A stretch of 8,050 bases of DNA, from assembly GCA_023390695.1 (NCBI GenBank), contig JAEWCJ010000075.1, positions 1-8,050 of the forward strand, written 5' to 3'. Under the pieces are notes generated by a model. It worked only from the letters and a program-made list of their open reading frames with translations, made no database searches and was not told the DNA's origin. The translations under genes and the position numbers were made by a program. The DNA comes from Pseudomonadota bacterium. Lineage in GTDB: Bacteria > Pseudomonadota > Alphaproteobacteria > Rhizobiales > Xanthobacteraceae. Shown one piece after another: positions 1 to 6,162 of the stretch; the first letter of the stretch is position 1; every line of letters begins with the position of its first letter.

Positions 1-36
1 GTCTAAATGTTCAGATCGCGAAATGGTCGGACCGCC

Positions 37-1989
37 TCAGAACTCTTCCCATTCCTCGGCCTTGAGGGCGGTGGCGAGATTGGACTGCATGCGGCCCACC
101 GGGCCGCGCCCGGCGCCGCCAGCCTTCTGCGCCAGGGGCTTCCTCTGCATCGCCGGTTTTGCCGGCACCGGCTGGCTGGCCTGCTGCGCCGCCGGGCTGC
201 CGCCGCGATCGAAGCGGAAGAAACCGACCCGCTCGCTCATGGCGTGTTGCTGATCCTCCAGCGTCTTGGCGGTCGCCGCATTCTCCTCGACCAGAGCCGA
301 GTTTTGCTGCGTTACCTCGTCCATCTGGTTCAGCGCCTTGTTGATCTGGTCGATGCCCGACGCCTGCTCGGAGCTGGCATTGGCGATATCGGCGACGATG
401 ACCGCCACGTTCTTGATCGATTCCATGATCTCGTTCAGCGACTGGCCGGCCCTGTTCACCAGGTCGACGCCCTGCTGCACCTGGCCCGACGAATTGGTGA
501 TGAGATCCTTGATGTCCTTGGCCGCCTGCGACGACCGCTGGGCGAGGCTACGGACCTCGGACGCAACGACGGCAAAGCCACGGCCGGCTTCGCCTGCACG
601 CGCCGCCTCCACCGCGGCATTGAGCGCCAGCAGGTTGGTCTGCCGGGCGATCTCGTCGATGACGCTGATGATGTCGGAAATCTTGCGGGAAGATTCCTCG
701 ATCTGGGCCATCGCCGTAACAGCCTGCGCGACTACGGCCCCGCCGCGATTGGCGACCTCCTGCGTGCCCTGCGTCAGTTGATTGGCGTGTTGCGCATTCT
801 CGGCATTCTTCTTCACGGTCGCCGCCATCTCCTCCATCGACGCCGAGGTCTGCTCCAGGCTGGCGGCCTGTACCTCGGTGCGCTGGGAGAGGTCGGTGGT
901 GCTGGTGGAAATCTCCGCCGCCGCGTTCGAGACTTCGCTGCTGGACAACGCGATGTTCTGGATCGTGTCCTGCAACTGGCCAATGGCCGCGTTGAAGTCG
1001 TCCTGCACCTTCTTGTATTCGTCGGCGAAGTCGTCGGTGACACGATAGGTCAGGTCGCCCTTGGCAAGACGTTCAAGTCCTGCGCCGAGGCCCGCGACCA
1101 CCTGCTGCACCTGACGCGCGGCCTCCGCGCGCGCCGCCTCGTTGCGGGCCCGCTCCTCGTCTGCAGCACGGCGGTGCTCGGCGGCTTCCGCTTCGGACCT
1201 TTTGAGGGCAACGGCGTTGTCCTTGAACACCTGCACGGCCTTCGCCATCCTGCCGACCTCATCGCCGCGCGATTGGCCGTCGATCGCCACCGCGAGATCG
1301 CCCTTCGCCAGGACGCCCATGCGCTCTGCCAGTTGCGTCAGTGGCCTTGAAATCTTGAACATGGAGATCCACAGGCCCAGCATGATGCTGACCGCAATAC
1401 CCACTGCACTCAAAATGTAGACGAGCATCAGCGAGGACTTCGCCATATCGTGCAGCGACGCGGTGGAGGCCGCCATATCCTTGGACAGCCGCTCGTTATA
1501 GTCACGCATCTGCGCTGCAAGCTGCGGGACCATATCGTTCAGCTTCTGAATGTCGACCGGCGCAGCCTGGCTGCTCTTCAGATAGCCGCTGGCGACCGCA
1601 GCCGCAGCGTCGCGCAGATCGGTCATCGATTTCTGGAAATTCTCGAAATCGGCCTTACGCTGCGGCGAGTATTTCTTGGCATTCTCCAGATTGCTCAGGC
1701 CTGCCTTCAAGGCGGCATCGATTTCCGCGGCGGCGTTCTTGGCTTCCTGCGAGGTCGCCTCATAACTGGTCGTTGCCAGCGCATAATAGCCGAGATCGAT
1801 AACACGGCGCGTCGCTCGCGCATTTTCGATGCGGGTCTGCGCGTCGCGCGAAAGCAGCGAGGAATACTCGCTGTCCAGACGGCTCAAAGTCAAACCGCTG
1901 AAGACGATGAGGCAGATCGATACGATGGCGAGCAGAGCAACGATGCTCACGATCTTGACCGATATTCTGATATTATCGAGGAAGGCCAT
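37..1989 (-). CDS. Methyl-accepting chemotaxis protein, two-TM, dual HAMP, with C-terminal docking pentapeptide
   Basis: This is a transmembrane chemoreceptor of 650 residues that should sense a ligand in the periplasm and control the kinase CheA through CheW. In order it shows a first membrane helix (about 12-33), a mostly helical periplasmic sensor of about 150 residues that looks like a four-helix bundle, a second helix (about 186-208), a HAMP domain (about 209-261), a charged Ala/Glu/Arg coiled coil, a second HAMP-like segment (about 292-344, with LAKGDLTYRV), and the cytoplasmic signalling hairpin (about 346-590). The hairpin tip is the family signature around residues 446-486, with DEIARQTNLLALNAAVEAAR. 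A Pro/Ala-rich linker leads to the final EWEEF, which resembles the CheR/CheB tether of Tar/Tsr. I chose the ATG at 1989 because GGAG lies about 8 nt upstream; the in-frame ATG at 2031 has no visible ribosome site. It follows cheW on the same strand. Family is certain; ligand is unknown. Confidence 0.96.
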   Translation of the reverse strand: MAFLDNIRISVKIVSIVALLAIVSICLIVFSGLTLSRLDSEYSSLLSRDAQTRIENARATRRVIDLGYYALATTSYEATSQEAKNAAAEIDAALKAGLSNLENAKKYSPQRKADFENFQKSMTDLRDAAAAVASGYLKSSQAAPVDIQKLNDMVPQLAAQMRDYNERLSKDMAASTASLHDMAKSSLMLVYILSAVGIAVSIMLGLWISMFKISRPLTQLAERMGVLAKGDLAVAIDGQSRGDEVGRMAKAVQVFKDNAVALKRSEAEAAEHRRAADEERARNEAARAEAARQVQQVVAGLGAGLERLAKGDLTYRVTDDFADEYKKVQDDFNAAIGQLQDTIQNIALSSSEVSNAAAEISTSTTDLSQRTEVQAASLEQTSASMEEMAATVKKNAENAQHANQLTQGTQEVANRGGAVVAQAVTAMAQIEESSRKISDIISVIDEIARQTNLLALNAAVEAARAGEAGRGFAVVASEVRSLAQRSSQAAKDIKDLITNSSGQVQQGVDLVNRAGQSLNEIMESIKNVAVIVADIANASSEQASGIDQINKALNQMDEVTQQNSALVEENAATAKTLEDQQHAMSERVGFFRFDRGGSPAAQQASQPVPAKPAMQRKPLAQKAGGAGRGPVGRMQSNLATALKAEEWEEF

Positions 1990-2082
1990 TGCAGAATCTC
2001 CGGAGGCCGCGAACTGCTTGCAGCCGCGCATTTTCTAACTTTGCCGTTCTTTCTATTGCGCCTGACGGCTGGCACTCACAAA

Positions 2083-2107
2083 AGCAGAAACGGCCGCTAA
2101 GCGGCCG
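2083..2107 (-). terminator. Probable intrinsic terminator at the end of cheW
   Basis: A perfect 7-bp inverted repeat, CGGCCGC / GCGGCCG (arms 2091-2097 and 2101-2107, 3-nt loop), contains the last codons and the TAG stop of cheW. Read on the minus strand it is followed by TTTCTGCTTTTG, a broken T-rich tract. This fits a Rho-independent terminator or attenuator between cheW and the receptor gene. The interrupted T tract and short loop make its strength uncertain. Confidence 0.55.
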
Positions 2108-2645
2108 CTTTGTTTCCCGATACATCCTCGCCATCTGCCGATAGCGACAGCAGGTGCGGGAGATCAATCAGGGCGATCATGCCGCTTTCAATCGTGACCA
2201 GTCCGGACAGGAAATCGATGCGGGTCGCCTGCGCCACCCTCGGCACCGGCTGAACCTGCGAAGGATCGATCGAGACGATGTCGAGCACGCGGTCGCCCAG
2301 CAACCCGACCTGGCGCGCGCCGACCTGCACGATGATGACGATGTGCATCGGGGTGGCGTCGGTCATGCCCTGGCCGAAACGGCAGCGCAGGTCGATGATC
2401 GGCACCATCACGCCGCGCAGATTGAGCACACCGCGCACATATTCCGGCTGCTTGGGGAGATGCGTGATCTCGGACCAGCCCTTGATTTCGCGCACCGACA
2501 TGATGTCGACGCCGTATTGATCCGAGCCGATCGCAAAGCTGATGAACTGCGTCCGGTCCAGCATGTGATCGTCGGGTGACGCTCCCCACTCCGTCGAAGA
2601 CGCTTGCGACGAGTCGGTGACCGGCGAGGTCTCTTGCTGTGTCAT
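2097..2645 (-). CDS. cheW: Chemotaxis coupling protein CheW
   Basis: CheW is the cytoplasmic adaptor that links chemoreceptors to the histidine kinase CheA. The 182-residue product has a roughly 30-residue polar N-terminal extension followed by one CheW domain (about 33-168). Recognisable family features are FAIGSDQYGVDI, the IKGWSEITHLPKQPEYVRG stretch, and the strongly conserved GVLNLRGVMVPIIDLR core around 72-87. There is no kinase or receiver domain, so it is a plain CheW and not CheV or CheA. The start is ambiguous by three codons: ATG 2645 has ACGGGA about 9 nt upstream, while ATG 2654 lies directly against that sequence, so 2645 is preferred. A chemoreceptor gene follows 107 nt downstream on the same strand, which suggests the two proteins work in the same array. 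The hairpin over its stop codon may limit read-through. Confidence 0.93.
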   Translation of the reverse strand: MTQQETSPVTDSSQASSTEWGASPDDHMLDRTQFISFAIGSDQYGVDIMSVREIKGWSEITHLPKQPEYVRGVLNLRGVMVPIIDLRCRFGQGMTDATPMHIVIIVQVGARQVGLLGDRVLDIVSIDPSQVQPVPRVAQATRIDFLSGLVTIESGMIALIDLPHLLSLSADGEDVSGNKAAA

Positions 2646-2853
2646 CTGATTCATTCCCGTGTGACGCTTCGCTCGCGCGAAGACGATGCTGCGCCTTCCC
2701 CGCATCCGGCGGGGACAGAAGTGCTTCGTCGGATTTTGGAAACGCCGCCCAACGACCACAGATTCATTGACGGCGAGCAAACATGCTTCGCCTTTAAGAG
2801 AAGGTAAAATTGAGCTGCCCGCATGGCTGCAATTCGATCCATGCAGCGTTCAA

Positions 2854-2871
2854 GCTAAACAAGCGTTTAGC
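2854..2871. promoter_or_regulatory. Operator-like perfect inverted repeat
   Basis: GCTAAAC-AAGC-GTTTAGC has two perfect 7-bp half-sites with a 4-nt spacer, AT-richer than its surroundings and placed in a divergent intergenic region. Its size and symmetry suit a dimeric helix-turn-helix repressor site (for example TetR-like), although no regulator gene is nearby. It could also be a short hairpin. Confidence 0.4.
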
Positions 2872-2930
2872 GGGCCTTCCGCGAGCGGCAAATTTCGTCG
2901 CAATATTTGGAGGAAGGCTCAAAAACCGCC

Positions 2931-2977
2931 CGGCCTTTGCTTGGCCCGCAAATGCGCGGTGGAACGGGCAAAGGCCG
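2931..2977. repeat. 10-bp perfect inverted repeat with 27-nt loop
   Basis: CGGCCTTTGC (2931-2940) pairs perfectly with GCAAAGGCCG (2968-2977). The loop contains a further tiny stem, CGC-AAAT-GCG. A second stem, CGCCAC / GTGGCG, starts immediately to the right (about 2977-2996). Together they make a structured block upstream of the exported-protein gene. Whether it acts in RNA (leader or terminator) or DNA is not shown. Confidence 0.45.
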
Positions 2978-3120
2978 CCACGCCGTTTGGGTGGCGCCGT
3001 TGGCCCGATCCTCGCCGCAGAGATCCCGCCCCCCTTCCCCAGGCCGGCCCGCCGCTTGCGCGGCCCTGGCGATGCGGGCAAAAGTACCGCCGGGGAACCG
3101 TTCCAACTGCGGGATATGCG

Positions 3121-4332
3121 ATGCGTTCATCAGCCATTTCAGGCCTTTTTGCCGCCGGCCTGCTGCTGACGGGGTGGAGCGCCGCTGCGCAATCGGAGCC
3201 GGCGCCGAACTTCGATCCCAACCGCATCGCCGGGATCCAGGCCAAGGGGCCGAATTACAGCATCGTCAACCCGGTCCGTAGCGACGGCTTTCTTCGCGAC
3301 TACAGCGTGAAAAGCCCCTATGGGGATTTCCGCGTTTCCAGCGATGCGATGATGCAGGTGCGCCAGCGCGAATTGGCCGCGATCATCGAACTCGACAAGA
3401 TCAACACCTCGGACGCCTTCAACAGGGCCCTGGTGGAAGCTGGCGTCGCACCCATCAAATTCGCCGGCAGCCTGATCATCAACCCGATCCAGACCATCGG
3501 CAATACGCTGGGTGGCATTGGCAATGCCATGGGCCAGATCGGCTCGGGCATGTCGAATGCCGGCAAGTCACGTGATGCCCCGCTTGGCGGTCTCGGCGCC
3601 GACCAGAAGCGGCGCGAACTCGCCGCCAAGCTCGGGGTCGATCCCTATACGGATTTCGAACCGCTGGCGCATCGCCTGCAGAAACTGTCGGAAGCCGCCG
3701 CGGCGGGCGGTCTCGTGGTATCGGGCGCGATGATGGCAATCCCGGGCGCCGTCGGCATCGTGGTGTCGAATGTCGCCACCGGCGGCAAGGTGTCCGAGAT
3801 GATGCGCGACTATTCCGCGGCTCAGCTCATGGACATCAACCGCCAGAAGCTGGCGGCCATGGGCGTCGAGAGAGCGGTGATCGAACAACTGGTCACCAAT
3901 CACGCCTATACGCCGCTCGACATGACCTCGATGGTCGCCTCGCTCGAGACCATCCAGGTCGACGGCCGCGCCGACTTCCTGCGCCGCGCCGCCGGCGTGA
4001 CCAGCCGCGAGGCGGCCTATTTCAATCGCCGCTATGCCGAGCTGATCGCCGATTATCACGCCAAGACCGGCCAGATCACGAGCTTCGTCTCGCTCGGCGA
4101 GTTTCCGTTCAATCAGACCCGCTCGGGCTCGATCACTGCCGTGTGGCCGGTGGACGCCTTGTCATGGACCGACGGCACCGCCAAGGCGATGGGCCGCATC
4201 AACGGCGCCGTCAAAAACGGCCGTTATCCGGGCCGGCCGGAACTGCGCATCACCGGACAGGCCACCGGCGCCGCCAAGGAGCGGCTCAAGAGCATGGGCT
4301 GGACCGTCGTGGAGAACACACGCTTCCAGTGA
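3121..4332 (+). CDS. Exported protein of unknown function (403 aa)
   Basis: I do not recognise this family. The product begins with a clear Sec-type signal peptide: a basic start, a hydrophobic core near 8-18, and an AAA|Q cleavage site near residue 23. The mature protein has a glycine-rich amphipathic stretch (about 116-147), then LGVDPYTDFEPL (171-182), and a hydrophobic Gly/Ala segment (about 193-222) that may insert in or lie on a membrane. Next come a helical region and a C-terminal part with AVWPVDALSWTDG followed by a GxATGAAKERLKSMGWTV pattern near 379-396. No catalytic motif or lipobox is visible. The in-frame ORF continues upstream to about 2686, but that part does not look coding. 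The ATG at 3121 starts exactly at the signal peptide and has a weak GGGA 6 nt upstream. Likely a periplasmic or outer-membrane-associated protein. Confidence 0.85.
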   Translation: MRSSAISGLFAAGLLLTGWSAAAQSEPAPNFDPNRIAGIQAKGPNYSIVNPVRSDGFLRDYSVKSPYGDFRVSSDAMMQVRQRELAAIIELDKINTSDAFNRALVEAGVAPIKFAGSLIINPIQTIGNTLGGIGNAMGQIGSGMSNAGKSRDAPLGGLGADQKRRELAAKLGVDPYTDFEPLAHRLQKLSEAAAAGGLVVSGAMMAIPGAVGIVVSNVATGGKVSEMMRDYSAAQLMDINRQKLAAMGVERAVIEQLVTNHAYTPLDMTSMVASLETIQVDGRADFLRRAAGVTSREAAYFNRRYAELIADYHAKTGQITSFVSLGEFPFNQTRSGSITAVWPVDALSWTDGTAKAMGRINGAVKNGRYPGRPELRITGQATGAAKERLKSMGWTVVENTRFQ

Positions 4333-4342
4333 GTTCGGGAGT

Positions 4343-4409
4343 CGAGTCGCGCCCGCCGAGTCAAGCGGATCGCCGCTAATAAATGACTCGCATCCAATGG
4401 CGCGACTCG
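4343..4409. repeat. Long nested inverted-repeat structure
   Basis: Three stems nest around one loop. The outer stem is an 11-bp perfect pair, CGAGTCGCGCC (4343-4353) with GGCGCGACTCG (4399-4409). The middle is a 7-bp pair, CGAGTCA (4357-4363) with TGACTCG (4384-4390). The inner is AGCGG (4364-4368) with CCGCT (4373-4377) around ATCG. It begins 10 nt after the exported-protein stop and ends 38 nt before the small membrane-protein gene. No T tract follows, so it is not a textbook intrinsic terminator. It could protect an mRNA 3' end, act as a leader for the small gene, or be a copy of a palindromic repeat. Confidence 0.6.
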
Positions 4410-4419
4410 CGCCTTATCC

Positions 4420-4445
4420 GGCCACGCACACGATCCGAGGTGGCC
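4420..4445 (+). promoter_or_regulatory. Hairpin overlapping the ribosome site of the small membrane protein
   Basis: GGCCAC (4420-4425) can pair with GTGGCC (4440-4445) around a 14-nt loop. The loop carries most of the Shine-Dalgarno GAGG (4437-4440), and the stem ends two bases before the ATG at 4448. Folding would place the ribosome site in a constrained loop and could tune translation. The stem is only 6 bp, so this is tentative. Confidence 0.35.
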
Positions 4446-4447
4446 AC

Positions 4448-4567
4448 ATGCTTCCGACGACCCTCAATCGCCCCGACCCTTTTCCGGGAAGCATTCTGAC
4501 GCTGGCGGTGGTGTCGGGCCTGCTGGCGTCAACGCTGATCGTGGCGCTCACGCTGGTCCATCTTTGA
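4448..4567 (+). CDS. Small single-pass membrane protein (39 aa)
   Basis: This short frame encodes 39 residues: a polar, proline-rich N-terminus (MLPTTLNRPDPFPG) followed by one uninterrupted hydrophobic helix from about residue 15 to 37, ending VHL. The ATG has GAGG at 4437-4440 with 7-nt spacing, among the best ribosome sites in the window. That, with the clean transmembrane profile, is the main support for it being a real gene. It follows the exported-protein gene on the same strand after 115 nt and converges with the response regulator, whose stop lies 25 nt beyond its own. No function can be assigned. Small proteins of this shape often modulate a larger membrane complex, but that is general knowledge, not evidence here. 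Confidence 0.65.
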   Translation: MLPTTLNRPDPFPGSILTLAVVSGLLASTLIVALTLVHL

Positions 4568-4592
4568 TCCCTGCAGACCGCAATCCGAGCGC

Positions 4593-4964
4593 CTAGCTTC
4601 CCAGACCGAACGTTTCCAACGCCTGAACGAGCTGATCGGTGTCGTAAGGTTTGCCGAGGAACGCGATCGGCGCAAACGTGCCGAGACGGCTTTTCAACTC
4701 CACCTGATCCTCGCCGCTCGCAACCAGCAACGGCAAATCCGGATGCGTCTGCCGGATATCCCGGATCAGGTCGTCGCCATGCCGGTCGGGCAGTCCGATA
4801 TCCATGAAAACCAGCGCGTAGCCTGAATTGCTGTTGCGCAAATGGTCCATCGCCTCTTGCGCCGTTCCGGCTTCGTCCGCTGCGATATTGAGATCAAGCA
4901 GCATGTCGACGGCGAGCATGCGGATCAGCATCTCGTCCTCGACCACCAGCACACGCCTAGTCAC
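4593..4964 (-). CDS. Single-domain response regulator (CheY/DivK-like receiver)
   Basis: The 123-residue product is one receiver domain with no output domain, so it probably acts by phosphorylation-dependent protein binding. All key residues are present: the acidic cluster E9-D10-E11, phosphoacceptor D55 in FMDIGLPD, the switch Ser83 in VASG, and the invariant Lys105 in GKPY. It starts with GTG at 4964. The frame is closed upstream by TAA at 4980-4982 and contains no in-frame ATG in between; a GGGGGA sequence sits only about 3 nt before the GTG. It lies 76 nt downstream of the Bug-type receptor gene on the same strand, behind a hairpin. No histidine kinase is in the window, so its partner is unknown. 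It lies about 2.6 kb from the MCP/cheW pair, so a chemotaxis role is possible but unproven. Confidence 0.92.
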   Translation of the reverse strand: MTRRVLVVEDEMLIRMLAVDMLLDLNIAADEAGTAQEAMDHLRNSNSGYALVFMDIGLPDRHGDDLIRDIRQTHPDLPLLVASGEDQVELKSRLGTFAPIAFLGKPYDTDQLVQALETFGLGS

Positions 4965-4997
4965 CCATCCCCCGCTTCGTTAGTCACTGACGTCGGA

Positions 4998-5024
4998 ACG
5001 CAGCGGACACATGGCCCGCTGCGT
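4998..5024 (-). terminator. Stem-loop after the Bug-type receptor gene
   Basis: ACGCAGCGG (4998-5006) and CCGCTGCGT (5016-5024) form a perfect 9-bp stem with a 9-nt loop; after one mismatch, three more pairs (CGG/CCG) extend it. It lies 16 nt past the receptor stop, the expected place for a transcript end. No T tract follows on the minus strand, so it may be a processing or stability hairpin, and not an intrinsic terminator. Confidence 0.5.
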
Positions 5025-5040
5025 GCCGTTTAAATCGATA

Positions 5041-6018
5041 TCAATCGACCGAGGCCCCGCTGGCCTTGATCGGTGCCGCCCATTTCTCGATCTCGCTCTT
5101 GACGAACTTGCCGAGATATTCGGGCGACCGCCGGTCCTTGCTGACCACAGTTGCACCCAGCGCGGCAAGCTTGTCCTTCACCTCCGGTGAATCGACCGCC
5201 TGCGAAGCCGCATCGGCAAGCTTCTTCACGACATCCGCCGGAGCACCCTTCGGCAGGAAAATCGCATTCCAGGTATAGGCTTCCATCGGAGTGCCCTGTT
5301 CCGCCGCAGTGGCCAGATTGGGCAGCGCCGGCGACCTGTCCTTGGTCATGATGGCGATGGCTTTCACAGTGCCGCCGTCGATCTGCGGCTTCGCCGTCGA
5401 GATGATCTCGCACAGGTAGTCGATGCGCCCGCCCTGCAGATCCTGCATCGCCGGGCCGGTCCCGCGATAAGGGACGTGTGTCACGTCGGCCCCCATCGCC
5501 ATATTGGCAACCACACAGCCCAGATGCGTCGCCGAGCCCGCCCCTGCAGAACCGAAGCTCATCTTCGCCTTGTTTGCCTTGGTATAGGCCACGAAGTCCT
5601 TCAGATTGTCGGCCGGAAAATCCTTGCGGGCGATCAGCGCGATCGGCACTTCGGCCAGCAGCGCCACCGGCGTGAAATCCGTCACCGAATTATAGAGCGG
5701 CTTCTTGTACAGGGTCTGGCCCTGGGCATGCGTGCCGACCGTCCCGAGCACGAAGTTATAACCGTCCGGCTGGGCGTCGGCCGTCCGTTTCGATCCCGTC
5801 TGACCGCCGGCCCCGCCGACATTCTCGATGATCACCTGCTGCCCGAGGATTTCGCCCATGCGCGCACCGACGACACGGCCCAGAACGTCGGTCGGCCCGC
5901 CGGCGGCAAAGGGGATGATCATGGTGATCGGGCGATTCGGATAATTCTGAGCCTGCGCCCCGCCGCTGACCAGCAACCCGGCCAGAACGGCGCTGAATAA
6001 CGTCAATTTTGTTCGCAT
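5041..6018 (-). CDS. Tripartite tricarboxylate transporter (TTT) Bug-family substrate-binding protein
   Basis: This 325-residue protein is a periplasmic solute receptor of the Bug/TctC family, which delivers small carboxylates or related compounds to TctA/TctB-type transporters. It starts with a Sec signal peptide (hydrophobic 5-20, cleavage AQA|Q near residue 23). The mature start, NYPNRPITMIIPFAAGGPTD, is the classic family opening. Other family hallmarks are GGAGGQTGS (68-76), PDGYNFVLGT (84-93), GSAGAGSATHLG (156-167) and HVPYRGTGPAMQDLQGGRID (181-200). The ATG at 6018 is chosen because GGGAG lies 9 nt upstream and the signal peptide begins there; an in-frame start at 6048 would add ten unhelpful residues. 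No tctA or tctB is adjacent, making it an orphan receptor, which is common in this family. It is transcribed divergently from an aspartate dehydrogenase gene. Substrate cannot be read from the sequence. Confidence 0.94.
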   Translation of the reverse strand: MRTKLTLFSAVLAGLLVSGGAQAQNYPNRPITMIIPFAAGGPTDVLGRVVGARMGEILGQQVIIENVGGAGGQTGSKRTADAQPDGYNFVLGTVGTHAQGQTLYKKPLYNSVTDFTPVALLAEVPIALIARKDFPADNLKDFVAYTKANKAKMSFGSAGAGSATHLGCVVANMAMGADVTHVPYRGTGPAMQDLQGGRIDYLCEIISTAKPQIDGGTVKAIAIMTKDRSPALPNLATAAEQGTPMEAYTWNAIFLPKGAPADVVKKLADAASQAVDSPEVKDKLAALGATVVSKDRRSPEYLGKFVKSEIEKWAAPIKASGASVD

Positions 6019-6044
6019 TTTATATGTCTCCCTAAACCGAGCAC

Positions 6045-6073
6045 ACACTTGCCCGCGCCGGGAATCCGGTCAA
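6045..6073 (-). promoter_or_regulatory. Candidate promoter of the Bug-type receptor gene
   Basis: On the minus strand, TTGACC (6073-6068) matches five of six -35 consensus bases. With a 17-nt spacer the -10 would be AAGTGT (6050-6045), a poor match. It would give a short leader of about 20 nt carrying the GGGAG ribosome site. A near-palindrome abuts the -35, so an activator might compensate for the weak -10. Confidence 0.33.
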
Positions 6074-6087
6074 GACGGTCGATCGTC
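6074..6087. promoter_or_regulatory. Operator-like palindrome in the divergent region
   Basis: GACGGTCGATCGTC is symmetric in six of its seven base pairs. It lies directly next to the candidate -35 of the Bug-type receptor gene and about 75 nt upstream of the aspartate dehydrogenase start. That placement suits a dimeric regulator acting on one or both divergent genes. No regulator gene is present in the window, and the regulator type cannot be told. Confidence 0.35.
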
Positions 6088-6162
6088 CAAACCTGGCCGG
6101 GCTTGTGGCGACTGCGCGCTCCACGTTAAGAACCCCGCTGAACAGGGGAGATTTCAGACATC

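Larger units (their letters stand above)
2655..3120. other. 466-nt divergent intergenic region with several inverted repeats
   Basis: This stretch separates cheW (minus) from the exported-protein gene (plus), so both should have promoters here. The open frames crossing it give arginine/proline-rich translations with no recognisable family and no good ribosome sites, so I regard it as non-coding. It holds a 6-bp hairpin near the cheW start (2667-2682), GCTGCA / TGCAGC at 2826-2847, a perfect 7+7 palindrome at 2854-2871, and a 10-bp stem at 2931-2977. I found no convincing -35/-10 pair. Confidence 0.6.

Noticed and set aside
1..36. Possible terminator or gene end left of the chemoreceptor
   Set aside because: Only 36 nt are available and they show no clear stem with a T tract and no coding signal.
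7..1350. Long 447-residue plus-strand frame opposite the chemoreceptor
   Set aside because: It is the antisense shadow of a certain chemoreceptor gene; the translation is His/Arg/Leu-rich low-complexity of the sort that GC-rich antisense frames give.
2025..2075. TTGTGA ... AATAGA on the minus strand as a receptor promoter
   Set aside because: Only four of six and three of six consensus matches with an 18-nt spacer; not distinguishable from chance, although a promoter somewhere here is likely.
2767..2795. TTGACG ... CTTTAA as a promoter toward the exported-protein gene
   Set aside because: The spacer is about 19-20 nt and the -10 is poor; it would also give a very long leader, so the match is not convincing.
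2686..3120. Upstream extension of the exported-protein frame
   Set aside because: The extension is Arg/Pro-rich with no domain, and a proper signal peptide begins at 3121, so the extra 145 codons are chance open frame.
4383..4499. 38-residue frame starting at ATG 4383, overlapping the small membrane protein
   Set aside because: It has no ribosome site, lies within the inverted-repeat structure, and encodes an arginine-rich sequence without pattern; the overlapping frame at 4448 is far better supported.
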